A DNA stretch of 64,000 nt from Pseudomonas oryzihabitans (GCF_006384975.1 NZ_CP021645.1:5236001-5300000); one strand, 5' to 3'; shown: positions 39,933 to 50,030, counted from the stretch's first letter. Translations and numbers: made by a program. Notes: generated from the sequence alone by a model not told the origin.

Positions 39933-40476
39933 CTGCTGGCTGCTGCGCCACGGCGCGACCGAGGGGCCCGAAGGCTTTCGCGGTCGCCTCGATCCGCCGC
40001 TGTCGGCCCAGGGCTGGACCCAGTTGCGCGAGGCGGTGGCCGCCCAGCCGGCCTTCACGCTGATCCTGAGTTCACCGCAGCAACGCTGCGCCCGCTTTGC
40101 CGAATGGCTGGCGGCGGAGCAGGGCGCCGAGTTGGCGTTGGAGCCGGATCTACGCGAACTGGATTTCGGCGACTGGGAGGGCCGCAGCGCCGCTGACCTG
40201 ATGCAGGATCAGGCCGAGGCCCTGGGGCTGTTCTGGGCCGATCCCTATGCCTATACGCCGCCCGGTGGCGAGCCCGTGGTCCGCTTCGCGGAACGGGTGC
40301 AGGCAGCCGTGGCGCGCTGGCGCCCACGCTTGCAAGGGCAGCGCAGCCTGATCGTCACCCATGGCGGCGTGATCCGGCTGCTGCTGGCCCGCCAACGCGG
40401 CCTCGCACCCAAGGATCTGCTGCAGGTCGAAGCACCCTATGCGACCTTGCAGCCGCTGTCGCTGGAGCACCCCTGA
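39925..40476 (+). CDS. cobC: Alpha-ribazole phosphatase (histidine phosphatase family)
   Basis: A 183-residue phosphoglycerate-mutase-fold phosphatase. The phosphohistidine is in [10 protein letters not shown] and the second histidine in [27 protein letters not shown] is the family's middle motif. It would dephosphorylate alpha-ribazole phosphate or the cobalamin phosphate product. The ATG at 39925 overlaps cobT by 8 bases. The symbol follows Salmonella usage and differs from the upstream decarboxylase gene of the same name. Confidence 0.87.
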   Translation: MTDCWLLRHGATEGPEGFRGRLDPPLSAQGWTQLREAVAAQPAFTLILSSPQQRCARFAEWLAAEQGAELALEPDLRELDFGDWEGRSAADLMQDQAEALGLFWADPYAYTPPGGEPVVRFAERVQAAVARWRPRLQGQRSLIVTHGGVIRLLLARQRGLAPKDLLQVEAPYATLQPLSLEHP

Positions 40477-41207
40477 TGCCCTTGCCGCTGCTGATCGCCG
40501 TACAGTTCCTCACCCGCCTGCCGATTCGTCTGCCCGGCTTGCCGCCCCCCGAGGCCGTCGGCCGTTCCGTGCTCTGGTACCCGGTGGTGGGGCTGTTGTT
40601 GGGCGGTTTGCTGAGTGTGATCGCCTGGTTGGGCGCGTCCGGTGGTGTCTTGCTGCAGGCGGCCCTGGTGCTGGCCGGCTGGGTGATCCTCACCGGCGGC
40701 CTGCACCTGGATGGCCTGGCCGACACCGTCGATGCCTGGGTGGGCGGCTATGGTGACCGCGAGCGCACCCTGGCCATCATGAAGGACCCGGCCTGCGGAC
40801 CCATGGGGGTATTGGCGCTACTGCTGACCCTGCTGCTCAAATGGAGTGCCTTGGTCGTGCTCCTGCCACAGGCGTCCGCCAGTCTATGGCTGGCACCCGT
40901 GGCCGGTCGCCTGGCACTACCCTGGTTGCTGCTGACCACGTCCTATGTCCGGCCGGGCGGCCTGGGCGACATCCTCAGTCGGCACCTGCCCCGGACGTCA
41001 CTCGGGCGAGTGCTGCTGATCGGCGCACTGCTCCTGGTGCTGCTGCCCCAAGGCTTTACCGCTCTGTTGGTGACGGCGGCTGTCGCGCTCTTGGTTCGCC
41101 GGGCGCTGCGGCAACGCCTGGGGGGCACCACGGGCGATACCGCCGGGGCGCTGCTGGAGCTGAGCGAAACGGCGGTGCTGGTCGCCTTGGCACTGCGCAT
41201 GGCGTGA
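40476..41207 (+). CDS. cobS: Adenosylcobinamide-GDP ribazoletransferase (cobalamin synthase)
   Basis: A 243-residue integral membrane enzyme that joins adenosylcobinamide-GDP and alpha-ribazole to make the final cobalamin. The signature is GGLHLDGLADTVDAWVGGYGDRERTLAIMKDP, followed by GPMGVLALLLTLLLKW; about six hydrophobic helices are visible. It begins on the last base of the phosphatase stop and is the last gene of the operon. Also called CobV. Confidence 0.94.
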   Translation: MPLPLLIAVQFLTRLPIRLPGLPPPEAVGRSVLWYPVVGLLLGGLLSVIAWLGASGGVLLQAALVLAGWVILTGGLHLDGLADTVDAWVGGYGDRERTLAIMKDPACGPMGVLALLLTLLLKWSALVVLLPQASASLWLAPVAGRLALPWLLLTTSYVRPGGLGDILSRHLPRTSLGRVLLIGALLLVLLPQGFTALLVTAAVALLVRRALRQRLGGTTGDTAGALLELSETAVLVALALRMA

Positions 41208-41369
41208 AAATCGGCGGCAAGCGTGAGGCGGCTGCGGTTTTGCGGCCCTCGTCCTTGAACGCTTCTTGTTAAACCGTTAAGAAGACTCGTGGAATCGCCC
41301 CCATGGCGATGTCACCTCGGCGTGCGCGAATCCAAGGAGGAGTCGTCGTCTGCTGGACAAGGAGCTCCA

Positions 41370-43523
41370 ATGCCCGATGCGTCCCAACGCGTGGGTTCGG
41401 CCCAGGAGATCGACGCCGAGCCCCGTCTTCAGTTCAAGCCGCGCAGCCTGTTCGCCAAGTTCCTGTTGGCCTTCATTCTGGTCGATGCGCTGGGGACCAC
41501 GCTGTTCACTCTCCACAGTTATCAGCAGGCGCGCAGCGCCAGCAGCCAGAGTATCGACTACCGGCTGATGAGCGCGGCGCTGGCGCTGCCCGAAATCCTC
41601 GGCGAGGACTATCTGGCGCAGCTGCAGGACCCTGCGCAAGCCGATCCGCAGCGCTACCGGCGCACCCTGGTCAGCCTCGATCGCTATGTGCGGAAGGCCG
41701 GCTTGGCGTCGCTCTATGCCTTCGTCGAGGAAGGCTCGGATATTCGGTTCATCATGGATTCGGCCAGCGAGGAAGAGATCCGTGTCGGCTATTTCGGCGA
41801 CTATCGCCAATACTATGATCAGGCGCCGCCAGAACTGGGTGCGGTGTTCGCCGATCACAAACCGCGGTTCGCCGAGTACCAGGATGGCTTCGGCAATTTC
41901 CGCTCGCTGTTCCTGGCCATTCCGGGCCAGCACGGGCAGGTCGTCGTCATAGGGGCGGATATGTTCATGGAAGGAATCGAGGCGGCAGAGCGCTCGGCAC
42001 TGTTGGACTCGTCACTCATCGGCGCCTTGATCTTCACCCTGGGCGCCCTGGTCAGTCGCATCCTGGCCGGGGCACTCAACCGCTACCTCGGGCGGCTCGG
42101 CCAGGCGACCGAGCGCATCGCCGATGGCGACTACCAGCTCGGCCTCAAGGAGGGGCAGGATCCGGTGGGTCGCCTGGGGCGGGCCATGAATCAGATGGGC
42201 GCGGCCCTGGCGGCGCGTGAGCGGCGCATCAGTCAGCTGGCGTTTCGCGACATGCTCACCCGCTTGCCCAATCAGGTCCGGCTGGTGATGGAGATCCGCC
42301 AGCGCCTCGAACGTGCGGCGGCCGGTCGCTTCGCCGTGCTGCTGCTGGACGTCGCCAATTTTCGCACCATCAACGAACTGCTCGGCCAGGAAGGTGGTGA
42401 CAAGATCCTCCGCCACCTCGCGCGTCGGCTGCGCGTCGCGGCGCCGGACGAGAACGGCGTGGCACGGGTAGGCGCCGACACCTTCGTCCTGCTGCTGCCC
42501 TGGTTCGACGAGGGTTCCGCCAACGCTGCCTTGGCGTCCCTGCGCAACCTGGTGGAAAAGCCCTTCGTCAGCGGCAACCAGCGACTCTCGCTGCACATCA
42601 CCTTCGGCATCGCCTGCTATCCCGAACACGGTGCCAGCGCCGAGGCCCTGCTGGCCCATGCCGAGACCGCTATGCAGGACGCCCGGCGGCGGCAACTGCC
42701 CTATGCCTTCCATGATCCGGGTCAGGAGCGTCAGCGCCAGCAGGGCATCGCCTTGCTCGACGCCCTGGACCTCGCCATGGATCACGACCAATTGCGGCTG
42801 CATCTGCAACCCAAGGTCGGCTTGCCGGACGGCCGAGTGATGGGCGCCGAGGTCTTGCTGCGCTGGCAGCATCCGGAACTGGGTCTCCTGGGGCCGGAAG
42901 CCTTCGTCGGTCTCGCCGAGCAGAGTCGCAAGATCTGCGACATCACCCTATGGGTGCTGGAACGCTGCATGCGTTTGCAGCGCGAAGGTCAATTGGGCGC
43001 CCTCAAACTCAACGTCAATCTGTCGCTACTGGACCTGGAGCATCCGGCCTTCATCGCTCGCCTCGGTCGGCTGCTGGACGAGACCGGGGCCTTGGCACGC
43101 CACTTCTGTTTGGAAATCACCGAGTCCCGGGCGATGAGCAATCCGGTACAGGTGCTCGATTGCCTGCGCCAGCTCAAGGCCATGGGCTTCGAGTTATCCC
43201 TCGACGATTTCGGTGCGGGGCATTCCTCCTTGGCCTGCCTGAGCAGCTTCCCCATCGACGAGCTGAAGATCGACAAGCAATTCATCGAGCATTGCCAACT
43301 GCCGCGCGATCAGGAAGTGATTCGACTGCTGGTCCAATTGGGTCATTTGCGTGGGCTACGCGTGGTGGCCGAAGGCGTGGAGACGCCCGAGGCGCTGCAG
43401 GTGCTCACGGAGCTGGGTTGCGATCAGATCCAGGGGCAACTGGTGGCCGGCGCCCTGGCGCTGGAAGACTTCCAGCACTGGTATGCCGAGCAGGAGCAGG
43501 GGTACTGGCAGCTCAGGGCGTGA
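41370..43523 (+). CDS. Membrane c-di-GMP protein with degenerate GGDEF and EAL domains
   Basis: A 717-residue protein: a membrane helix near residues 30-45, a periplasmic sensor of about 150 residues, a second helix, a HAMP-like linker (NRYLGRLGQATERIADGDYQ), a GGDEF domain and an EAL domain. The GGDEF signature is replaced by VGADTF, so cyclase activity is unlikely. The EAL part has AEVLLRW in place of EAL but keeps NVNLS, LEITES, LDDFGAGHSS, KIDKQF, AEGVET and CDQIQGQ, so phosphodiesterase activity is plausible. ATG at 41370 follows AAGGAG. Its end overlaps the convergent LysR gene by 11 bases. Confidence 0.9.
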   Translation: MPDASQRVGSAQEIDAEPRLQFKPRSLFAKFLLAFILVDALGTTLFTLHSYQQARSASSQSIDYRLMSAALALPEILGEDYLAQLQDPAQADPQRYRRTLVSLDRYVRKAGLASLYAFVEEGSDIRFIMDSASEEEIRVGYFGDYRQYYDQAPPELGAVFADHKPRFAEYQDGFGNFRSLFLAIPGQHGQVVVIGADMFMEGIEAAERSALLDSSLIGALIFTLGALVSRILAGALNRYLGRLGQATERIADGDYQLGLKEGQDPVGRLGRAMNQMGAALAARERRISQLAFRDMLTRLPNQVRLVMEIRQRLERAAAGRFAVLLLDVANFRTINELLGQEGGDKILRHLARRLRVAAPDENGVARVGADTFVLLLPWFDEGSANAALASLRNLVEKPFVSGNQRLSLHITFGIACYPEHGASAEALLAHAETAMQDARRRQLPYAFHDPGQERQRQQGIALLDALDLAMDHDQLRLHLQPKVGLPDGRVMGAEVLLRWQHPELGLLGPEAFVGLAEQSRKICDITLWVLERCMRLQREGQLGALKLNVNLSLLDLEHPAFIARLGRLLDETGALARHFCLEITESRAMSNPVQVLDCLRQLKAMGFELSLDDFGAGHSSLACLSSFPIDELKIDKQFIEHCQLPRDQEVIRLLVQLGHLRGLRVVAEGVETPEALQVLTELGCDQIQGQLVAGALALEDFQHWYAEQEQGYWQLRA

Positions 43524-44460
43524 GGGTCGTGGCTGTACCCGTGATGGCCATCCCGGCGAGCAAGGGCGGTAGCCGCTCGACCAGCTCTTCCAGCACCAGG
43601 CGCACCCGGTAGGGGAGGTGCCGGGTGTCGGGCCAGATCGCATGCAGCACTATGGGTTGGGCGCGCTCGGCAAATGTCAGCGCGACCAACTGGCCACTGC
43701 GTAGCGCCGTATCGACCAGCCAATTCGGCAGGCGGGTCACCCCCAGTCCACGACAGGCCGCCAGCCGCATGGCGTCGAGGTCGTCCAGCAGCAAACGGAC
43801 TGGCGGACGTATCTCGTGGAAGGCGCCCTTGGCATCCTGGAACACCCAGCTGGCTTCCTGAACGCTCCGGCCGTAGAGAATGGCCGGCAGTTCTGCCAGT
43901 TGCTCCAGGGTATGCGGCGTTCCATGGCGGGCCAGCCAGGCCGGCGCCGCGCAGACCACCATGAGATGTTCGCCCAGGGGGCGGGCGCGCAAGCCGGGTG
44001 TGTCGTCCAGTGAGCCGCTGCGGATGGCCAGGTCGATGCCTTCCTCGAGCAGGTCGACCTTGCGATCGTTGAAGGACAGTTCGAGCCGCAAGTCGGGCCA
44101 ACGCTCGGCCAGCTCCAGCAGGATCGGCGCCAAGCAGCGTTGGCCGAGCAGGACCGGCATGCTCAGTCGCAACCGGCCACGCGGAGTCTGGCGATCACCT
44201 GCGAGTTCGTCTTCCGCGCCCTCCAGTTCGGCCAGGATGCGCAGGCAGCGCTGATAGAACAGCTCACCTTCCGCGGTGAGCTTCTGGCTGCGCGTGGTGC
44301 GCTGAAACAGCGGCACGCCCAGTTGCTCTTCCAGACGGGCAACCGCCTTGCCGACCGCCGAACGTGACAGGTGCAACCGTTGCGCCGCCACACTGAAGTT
44401 GCCTGACTGCACGGCCTGGACGAAGGCCGCGATAGCGCCGAGGGCATCCACTCTGAGCAT
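43513..44460 (-). CDS. LysR family transcriptional regulator
   Basis: A 315-residue regulator. The N-terminal winged helix has GNFSVAAQRLHLSRSAVGKAVARLEEQLG, followed by RTTRSQKLTAEGE. The effector domain follows (LRLSMPVLLGQRCLAPIL, EEGIDLAIRSGSL). This is the subgroup of LysR regulators that usually control an adjacent divergent oxidoreductase gene, and the quinone-oxidoreductase-like gene starts 103 bases away on the other strand. Effector unknown. Confidence 0.9.
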   Translation of the reverse strand: MLRVDALGAIAAFVQAVQSGNFSVAAQRLHLSRSAVGKAVARLEEQLGVPLFQRTTRSQKLTAEGELFYQRCLRILAELEGAEDELAGDRQTPRGRLRLSMPVLLGQRCLAPILLELAERWPDLRLELSFNDRKVDLLEEGIDLAIRSGSLDDTPGLRARPLGEHLMVVCAAPAWLARHGTPHTLEQLAELPAILYGRSVQEASWVFQDAKGAFHEIRPPVRLLLDDLDAMRLAACRGLGVTRLPNWLVDTALRSGQLVALTFAERAQPIVLHAIWPDTRHLPYRVRLVLEELVERLPPLLAGMAITGTATTLTP

Positions 44461-44563
44461 AGTTATTGTCGCGTCTGGCTATTCGATGCTGCGAATTTAT
44501 CGCGCAACCGGTGCGTGAGGCTATTCAATAAGCTCTGGGGACATCCCTCATCGAGAAATCCCC

Positions 44564-45583
44564 ATGCTCCCCCTCTCCATTCGACAATGGCAACTGAATG
44601 ACTATGGCACCAGCAACCTGCAACTGGTCGAGGTGCCCGTCCCCCAGCCAGGTCCACGCGAAGCCCTGGTAAGGGTCGCCGCGGTGTCCCTCAACTATCG
44701 CGACCGCCTGGTGCTGGAAAACGGCATGGGTAGCTCCTTGCGCTTTCCCCTGGTACCGGGGTCGGATCTGGCTGGCGAGGTCGTGGCACTCGGCCCGGCG
44801 GTCAGTCGGGTCCGGCTGGGCCAGCGGGTGATCAATACCTTCTGGCGTGATTGGCTCGACGAGCCGCAGCCAGGTCCGGCGCCCGACGCGGCCTTCGGCA
44901 GCGCGGACCTACCTGGAGTACTCAGCCAGTACCGGGTACTGCACGAGGACAACCTCGTCGTCGCGCCGGTGACCCTTGATGCCGGTTCCGCCAGCACCCT
45001 GGTGTGCGCGGGGCTTACCGCCTGGCACAGTCTGGTCGAGGTCGGCAGGCTCCAACCCGGCCAGTGGGTGCTGGTACAGGGCAGTGGTGGGGTGGCGCTG
45101 TTCGCCGCCCAGCTCGCCCTGAGCCTGGGCGCGCAGGTGGTCTTGACCAGCGCCAGCGCCGATAAGCGCGAACGGGCGCGGGCCCTCGGCATCCAGCACG
45201 TGGTGGATCGTAGTAGGCCCGATTGGCCTGCCCAGGTCTGGCAGGCGACCGGTGGCCGTGGGATCGACCTCGTCGTGGAGCTGGCGGGAGGCGATCTGAG
45301 CCTGAGCTTGGATGCCCTGGCGCCGGGCGGGACCATCGCCGTGGTCGGAGTACTGGAAGGCTTCGAGTTGCAGGTACCCTCCCTCACGCTGTTAACCAAG
45401 CGCGCCCGCATCCAGGGCGTGGCAGTGGGCAATCGGCGGGCCCTGGAAGACCTGGTGCGCTGGGTGGACCGGGCCGGTTTCACCCCGCAGGTGGATGCTG
45501 AGTACGGCCTGGCCGATCTGCCCGCCGCCCTGGACCATCTGGCTCGCGGTGCCTTTGGCAAGGTGGTGGTACGGATGGAGTGA
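44564..45583 (+). CDS. Zinc-independent MDR oxidoreductase (quinone oxidoreductase-like)
   Basis: A 339-residue medium-chain dehydrogenase/reductase. The N-terminal GroES-like part has VAAVSLNYRDRLVLENGMG and FPLVPGSDLAGEVVALG. The Rossmann part has VLVQGSGGVALFAAQLALSLGAQVV, the NADPH-binding glycine motif. No structural zinc cysteines are visible, which fits the quinone oxidoreductase branch. Substrate unknown. It is divergent from the LysR gene, its probable regulator. Confidence 0.87.
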   Translation: MLPLSIRQWQLNDYGTSNLQLVEVPVPQPGPREALVRVAAVSLNYRDRLVLENGMGSSLRFPLVPGSDLAGEVVALGPAVSRVRLGQRVINTFWRDWLDEPQPGPAPDAAFGSADLPGVLSQYRVLHEDNLVVAPVTLDAGSASTLVCAGLTAWHSLVEVGRLQPGQWVLVQGSGGVALFAAQLALSLGAQVVLTSASADKRERARALGIQHVVDRSRPDWPAQVWQATGGRGIDLVVELAGGDLSLSLDALAPGGTIAVVGVLEGFELQVPSLTLLTKRARIQGVAVGNRRALEDLVRWVDRAGFTPQVDAEYGLADLPAALDHLARGAFGKVVVRME

Positions 45584-45600
45584 GCACCCCGCAAAGCAAG

Positions 45601-45620
45601 AAGCCGCCCTGCGGCGGCTT
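45601..45620 (-). terminator. Terminator between the MDR gene and fadL
   Basis: The stem AAGCCGCC/GGCGGCTT with a 4-base loop lies 20 bases past the fadL stop. On the minus strand it is followed by TTCTTGCTTTG, so it probably ends fadL; the plus side has no T tract. Confidence 0.7.
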
Positions 45621-45640
45621 CGAGCGGCGAACCCCGTTGC

Positions 45641-46948
45641 TTAGAAGCGGTAGGTCAGCTGGGCACCCAGGCCATGGGCGCTGTTGTCGTATTTGGCGCT
45701 GTAGCCACCGCGCAGGGCATCCGGGGCACGGTTGACCTTGACGTTGTCTTCCCACAGGTAGGCGTAGGCCACGTCGATGGTTACGTCCTTGGTCGGGGAC
45801 CAGCCCGCGCCCAGGGAGAAGGTCTTGCGATCACCCACCGGGACGCGCACGTTGCGGTCGGCGTTGTCCACCGGCGAGGGGTCGATGGCCATACCGGCGC
45901 GCAGGACCCACTGCGGATTCAACTGGTAGGAGGCGCCGACGGCGTAGGACCAGGTGTCCTTCCAATTGAATTCTTCGGTGACCTCGCCAAGGCGATTGCC
46001 CAACACCGGCAAGGTGGGGGTGCCATCGTTCTCGACGGTGATGGATTGCAGACGGCTCCAGCGTGTCCAGGTCGCCCCGGCGTACAGCGTCCAATCGTTG
46101 TTCAGCCGATAGGTGAAGGAGGCGTCGCTGCTTTCCGGCAGGGTCAGGTTCAGGCTGGCGTCGTACTTGCCGTTGAGCCGGCTGAGGATGGAGTTGAAGG
46201 CCGGAACGGCGCTGCCGGCACCGCTGACTTCGGTATTACCCTTGAGCTTGTAGCTGACCTTGGAGTGGTAGGTCAGGCCGAAGGTCAGGTCGTCGGTAAG
46301 ATCCGCCAGGACGCCGACGTTGAAGCCATAGGCGGTATCGTCGCCGTCGATCTTGACCTGGGCGTCGCCGCCGCCGAACTGATTGGCCGTCAGGTTGCTG
46401 TTGAGCTTGCCTTCGATACGGTTGATGGTCGGACCGAAGCCGATGGAGACCTTGTCGGTGATCTTATAGCTGACGGTGGGCTGGATGGTAATGACTTCCA
46501 CCTTGCTCGCCTGGCCCTGGTAGCGCCCCTGGAAGGCATGTTCGTAGTTGCTGATCAGGCCATAGGGCACATAGACGCCCAGGCCGAAGTGCAGGCGATC
46601 GTCCACCGGGGTGACGAAATAGCCGAACGGAATCACCGAGTTGGGCACCATGTCGCCGTCGTTGCTGCCCGGTACCTGCCGGCCGTTGGCATATTGCGCA
46701 TTGGCGTCCTTGATATCCACCTTGGCATGGACATAGGCGCCGCCGAAGGAGACTTCGCGACCCAGGCGGGACATGCCGGCCGGGTTGCCGTAGATGGTGG
46801 AAGCGTCCTGCGCGGAGGAAGAGCGTCCGGCGAAGGAGGTGCCCATGCCGCTAATGCTTTGCTCGTTGATGGCCAGGCCGTTGGCCAGTGCATAGCCGGA
46901 AGTGCTCGAAACGGCTAAGGCAAGTAGGGACAGTTTTATTGTTTTCAT
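45641..46948 (-). CDS. fadL: Outer membrane long-chain fatty acid transporter (FadL family)
   Basis: A 435-residue outer membrane beta-barrel. The signal peptide is MKTIKLSLLALAVSSTSGYA, and the start of the mature protein (NGLAINEQSISGMGTSFAGR) and NPAGMSRL are typical of the N-terminal hatch. The protein ends in an aromatic residue (YRF), as most barrels do. It carries long-chain fatty acids into the cell. It is separated by 286 bases from the divergent rnd gene; that gap contains an A/T-rich tract near 47057-47070 but no promoter I can name with confidence. Confidence 0.9.
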   Translation of the reverse strand: MKTIKLSLLALAVSSTSGYALANGLAINEQSISGMGTSFAGRSSSAQDASTIYGNPAGMSRLGREVSFGGAYVHAKVDIKDANAQYANGRQVPGSNDGDMVPNSVIPFGYFVTPVDDRLHFGLGVYVPYGLISNYEHAFQGRYQGQASKVEVITIQPTVSYKITDKVSIGFGPTINRIEGKLNSNLTANQFGGGDAQVKIDGDDTAYGFNVGVLADLTDDLTFGLTYHSKVSYKLKGNTEVSGAGSAVPAFNSILSRLNGKYDASLNLTLPESSDASFTYRLNNDWTLYAGATWTRWSRLQSITVENDGTPTLPVLGNRLGEVTEEFNWKDTWSYAVGASYQLNPQWVLRAGMAIDPSPVDNADRNVRVPVGDRKTFSLGAGWSPTKDVTIDVAYAYLWEDNVKVNRAPDALRGGYSAKYDNSAHGLGAQLTYRF

Positions 46949-47234
46949 GCTCTTGCAGCTCCATTGAAAGGCGAGAAGCGCTTACCTCCGCGGATCCCCA
47001 TGTCCGAGTGAGTACTTGCGCACACAAGAGCTTTTAGCAGGCCCAGCGGGCGAATACAAAAAAAACTATTCGGTCACGTTTGGTTCGGCGTAGTCAGCCA
47101 GCGTTCATCCGACGAACCCGCCTGGAAAGCCGCTGAATGCCCCGCACCGAAGCGGCCGACCGCTGTCGCAATGGGCGCCGATGCTCTGCGGCCGGGTGGC
47201 TTATACTGTCGGCTTCCCTGTTCGGAGTGCGCCC

Positions 47235-48389
47235 TTGACTTCTGCCCCTCATTGGATCCGCGACGACGCGGCGTTGGCCGCCCTCTGCCAGCGTTGCCAG
47301 AGCTTGCCCTTTATCGCGCTCGACACCGAATTCATGCGGGTCGACACCTTCTATCCCAAGGCCGGCCTGATCCAGATCGGTGACGGTGAGCAGGCCTATC
47401 TGGTCGATCCCCTGTGCATCAGTGACTGGACGCCCTTCGCCGCCTTGCTGGAAGACCCCAAGGTGGTGAAGGTACTGCACGCCTGCAGCGAAGACCTGGA
47501 AGTGTTACTGCGTTTGACGGGCAGCCTGCCGCAGCCGTTGTACGACACCCAGTTGGCGGCGGCTTATCTGGGGCTGGCGCACTCCATGGGCTATTCGCGC
47601 CTGGTGGCCGAGGTGCTGCAGATCGACCTGCCCAAGGACGAGACCCGTTCCGACTGGCTGCAGCGGCCGCTGACGCCCTTGCAGGAGCGCTATGCTGCGG
47701 CTGACGTCACCCACCTGGCGGAGATCTATCGCCAGCTCGATGCGCGTCTGGACGAGCGCCGGCGCGCCTGGCTACTGGAGGATGGCGCCGACCTGGTGGC
47801 CAATCTGCGCCGCACCAGCGATCCCTGGGAGGCCTATCGCGAAGTCAAGCTGGCCTGGCGCCTGTCGCGCCAGCAACTGGCCGTGCTGCGGGTACTCTGT
47901 CACTGGCGGGAGCTCACCGCCCGGGAGCGCGACCAGCCACGCAACCATGTGCTGCGCGAGCGTTCGCTGTGGCCGCTGGCGCGCTTCCAGCCCACCGACA
48001 AGCAGGCCTTGGCCCGCGTCGACGACATGCATCCGCGCACCGTGCGCCAGGATGGCGATACCCTGCTGGCGCTGATCGCCGAGGGTGCGGCCACGCCTGC
48101 CGAGCAGTGGCCCGAGGTGCAGTCCGAGCCCTTGCCCCACGAGATCTCGCCGTTGCTCAAGGCCCTGCGCGCCATCGGCGAGCGCGACGCCGAGGCGCTG
48201 GGCATGGCGCCGGAGCTGATGCTGCGCAAGAAGGTACTCGAAGCCCTGCTGCGCACCGGCTGGCCCGACGGCGACTACCGCCTGCCCGATAACCTCCGCG
48301 GCTGGCGTCGCGAACGCTTCGGCCAGGCCCTTCTCGATCACCTGCAGGCGCAGCGCAGCACGCCTGCGCCCCTGGAAGACACCCCATGA
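47235..48389 (+). CDS. rnd: Ribonuclease D
   Basis: A 384-residue 3'-5' exonuclease that trims tRNA and small RNA ends. DEDD catalytic motifs are seen in [19 protein letters not shown] (D, E), [11 protein letters not shown] (D) and [16 protein letters not shown] (Y and D); an HRDC domain follows in the second half. The likely start is the TTG at 47235, with CGGAG seven bases before it and [11 protein letters not shown] following. Overlaps ycgL by 4 bases. Confidence 0.92.
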   Translation: MTSAPHWIRDDAALAALCQRCQSLPFIALDTEFMRVDTFYPKAGLIQIGDGEQAYLVDPLCISDWTPFAALLEDPKVVKVLHACSEDLEVLLRLTGSLPQPLYDTQLAAAYLGLAHSMGYSRLVAEVLQIDLPKDETRSDWLQRPLTPLQERYAAADVTHLAEIYRQLDARLDERRRAWLLEDGADLVANLRRTSDPWEAYREVKLAWRLSRQQLAVLRVLCHWRELTARERDQPRNHVLRERSLWPLARFQPTDKQALARVDDMHPRTVRQDGDTLLALIAEGAATPAEQWPEVQSEPLPHEISPLLKALRAIGERDAEALGMAPELMLRKKVLEALLRTGWPDGDYRLPDNLRGWRRERFGQALLDHLQAQRSTPAPLEDTP

Positions 48390-48688
48390 AATTGCTCTGC
48401 TCCATCTACCGCAGCCCGCGCAAGCCGGAAATGTACCTCTATGTCGACAAGCTCAAGGGCCTGACCCGCGTTCCCGAGGGCCTGCTCACAGCCTTCGGCC
48501 CCCCGGCACTGGCCTTCGAGTTCGTGCTGACCCCCGAGCGCAAGCTGGCCCGCGAAGACGTCGCCAAGGTGCTCGAGAACATCGACAAGCAGGGCTATCA
48601 CCTGCAGATGCCGCCGCCGGAGCTGGAGCGCGACGACTACATCGAGCACCTGCCCGAAGAACTGCTGCGGCTCAACGATCCGCTATGA
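48386..48688 (+). CDS. ycgL: YcgL domain-containing protein
   Basis: A 100-residue protein of the YcgL/UPF0745 family ([20 protein letters not shown] at the start). Function unknown; the family regularly lies next to rnd in Pseudomonas. The ATG overlaps the rnd stop by 4 bases and its own stop overlaps the next gene by 4 bases, so the three genes are one unit. Confidence 0.92.
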   Translation: MKLLCSIYRSPRKPEMYLYVDKLKGLTRVPEGLLTAFGPPALAFEFVLTPERKLAREDVAKVLENIDKQGYHLQMPPPELERDDYIEHLPEELLRLNDPL

Positions 48689-49635
48689 CGGCCGTCCTGC
48701 TGCTGGAAGACGAGCCGTCAGCCTATGTGCAGGCCTGGCGCCAACTGGCGCCGGATCTGGAACTGCGGGTGCCGGCGGACCCGGCCGAGGCCGAGCGGAT
48801 GGCAGCCGGGGAGAGCTACTGGCTCGGCCAGCCAGATCGTGCCGCGGCGCTGCTGCGCCGGGGCTTCAAGCCGCGCTGGCTGCAATCCACCTGGGCGGGC
48901 TATGCGCCGCTGCTGGCGCCGGACCTGCCCAGCGACTATGACTTCAGCCGCGCCGTTGGGCTGTTCGGCCAGAGCATCGGCGAATATGTGCTGACCTACC
49001 TACTGCAGCACGAACGCCAGGTCACGCAACGCCAGCTCAGCCAGCGTCAAGGTCATTGGGATACCCGAGCGCCGGGCACCCTGGCCGGACGGCGCCTGCT
49101 GCTGGTCGGGGCAGGCGATATCGGCCAGGACGTGGCGCGGCTGCTGGCGCCCTTCGGCATGCTGGTCACCGGTGTCGCTCGGAGCGCGCGTGAGCTACCC
49201 GGTTTCGCCCGGGTTGTGCCTTTGGTGGACCTGCATCTCGCCGCGCGGGACGCGGACTTCGTGGTCAACTTGCTACCGGACAGCGCCAGTACCTGGGATC
49301 TCTACGATGCGGCCTTCTTCGCGGCCTTGCCCGCGGGGGCGCTGTTCATCAATGCCGGGCGTGGCACCAGCGTAGTGGATGCCGATCTGGTCGCCGCGCT
49401 GCAGAGTGGACACCTGGCCGGTGCGGTACTGGACGTGTTCCGCCAGGAGCCGTTGCCCGCGGAGCATCCCTTCTGGCAAACGCCCAATCTGCAACTCACC
49501 GCCCATGTCGCCGGGCCTACACCGCCAGCGGCGGCGGTACGCCTGTTTCTCGACAACCGCGCGCGGCTGGCCATTGGCGAGCCACTGCGCGGCGCGGTGG
49601 ATCTTTTTCGGGCAAAGCGTCAGTTGCAGCACTAA
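48685..49635 (+). CDS. D-2-hydroxyacid dehydrogenase family protein
   Basis: A 316-residue NAD(P)-dependent dehydrogenase of the glyoxylate/hydroxypyruvate reductase A type. The Rossmann motif is [20 protein letters not shown] and the catalytic arginine is in [14 protein letters not shown]. The glutamate is in [14 protein letters not shown] and the histidine in [11 protein letters not shown]. Substrate not determined by sequence. It is the last gene before the repeat-rich segment. Confidence 0.88.
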   Translation: MTAVLLLEDEPSAYVQAWRQLAPDLELRVPADPAEAERMAAGESYWLGQPDRAAALLRRGFKPRWLQSTWAGYAPLLAPDLPSDYDFSRAVGLFGQSIGEYVLTYLLQHERQVTQRQLSQRQGHWDTRAPGTLAGRRLLLVGAGDIGQDVARLLAPFGMLVTGVARSARELPGFARVVPLVDLHLAARDADFVVNLLPDSASTWDLYDAAFFAALPAGALFINAGRGTSVVDADLVAALQSGHLAGAVLDVFRQEPLPAEHPFWQTPNLQLTAHVAGPTPPAAAVRLFLDNRARLAIGEPLRGAVDLFRAKRQLQH

Positions 49636-49637
49636 GT

Positions 49638-49848
49638 TCTGTACGAAAAGCCGCCGAGCGAAGGTCAGGCGAGGCCTAGGCGGCCCCGCGAAAAAGGCTG
49701 AGGAAGCGGATCGGAGTCGCGCTCGACCGGGCTCGCGAACGAGTTTACGAGTGGTAAATGAGCATTGCGACGGGGCCGCCTAGGCGGGGCTGGCTATCCA
49801 GGCCTTTTTCAACGAAGCATCACCGAGCGCAGGCGTTTTTCGTACAGA
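49638..49848. repeat. 211-bp palindromic repeat element, copy 2 (larger relative of the 19043 element)
   Basis: The outer ends TCTGTACGAAAA (49638-49649) and TTTTTCGTACAGA are inverted repeats. Inside, GCCTAGGCGGCCCCG (49674-49688) is a perfect inverted copy of CGGGGCCGCCTAGGC (49771-49785). The central GAGGAAGCGGA, GTTTACG and TGGTAAATGAGCATT core matches the element at 19043, with an extra stretch of about 30 bases between core parts. It starts three bases after the dehydrogenase stop. No coding capacity. Confidence 0.75.
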
Positions 49849-50030
49849 CCCTAGAGGTAATAAGGATCCAGCAGTGCCCATGTGTTGAGGCGGCAGTGCT
49901 TGCGGTGCGAAAGACCAGAGGCTGCCCTTGGTAGCTCGTGTGAGGAGAGCGCAGGTACGCGTCTGGCGTCTTGTAGAAGGGGCGAGACGCTGACTCTGGC
50001 CCGGACTGTCTGCCTCTGCGGTCGACGAAA

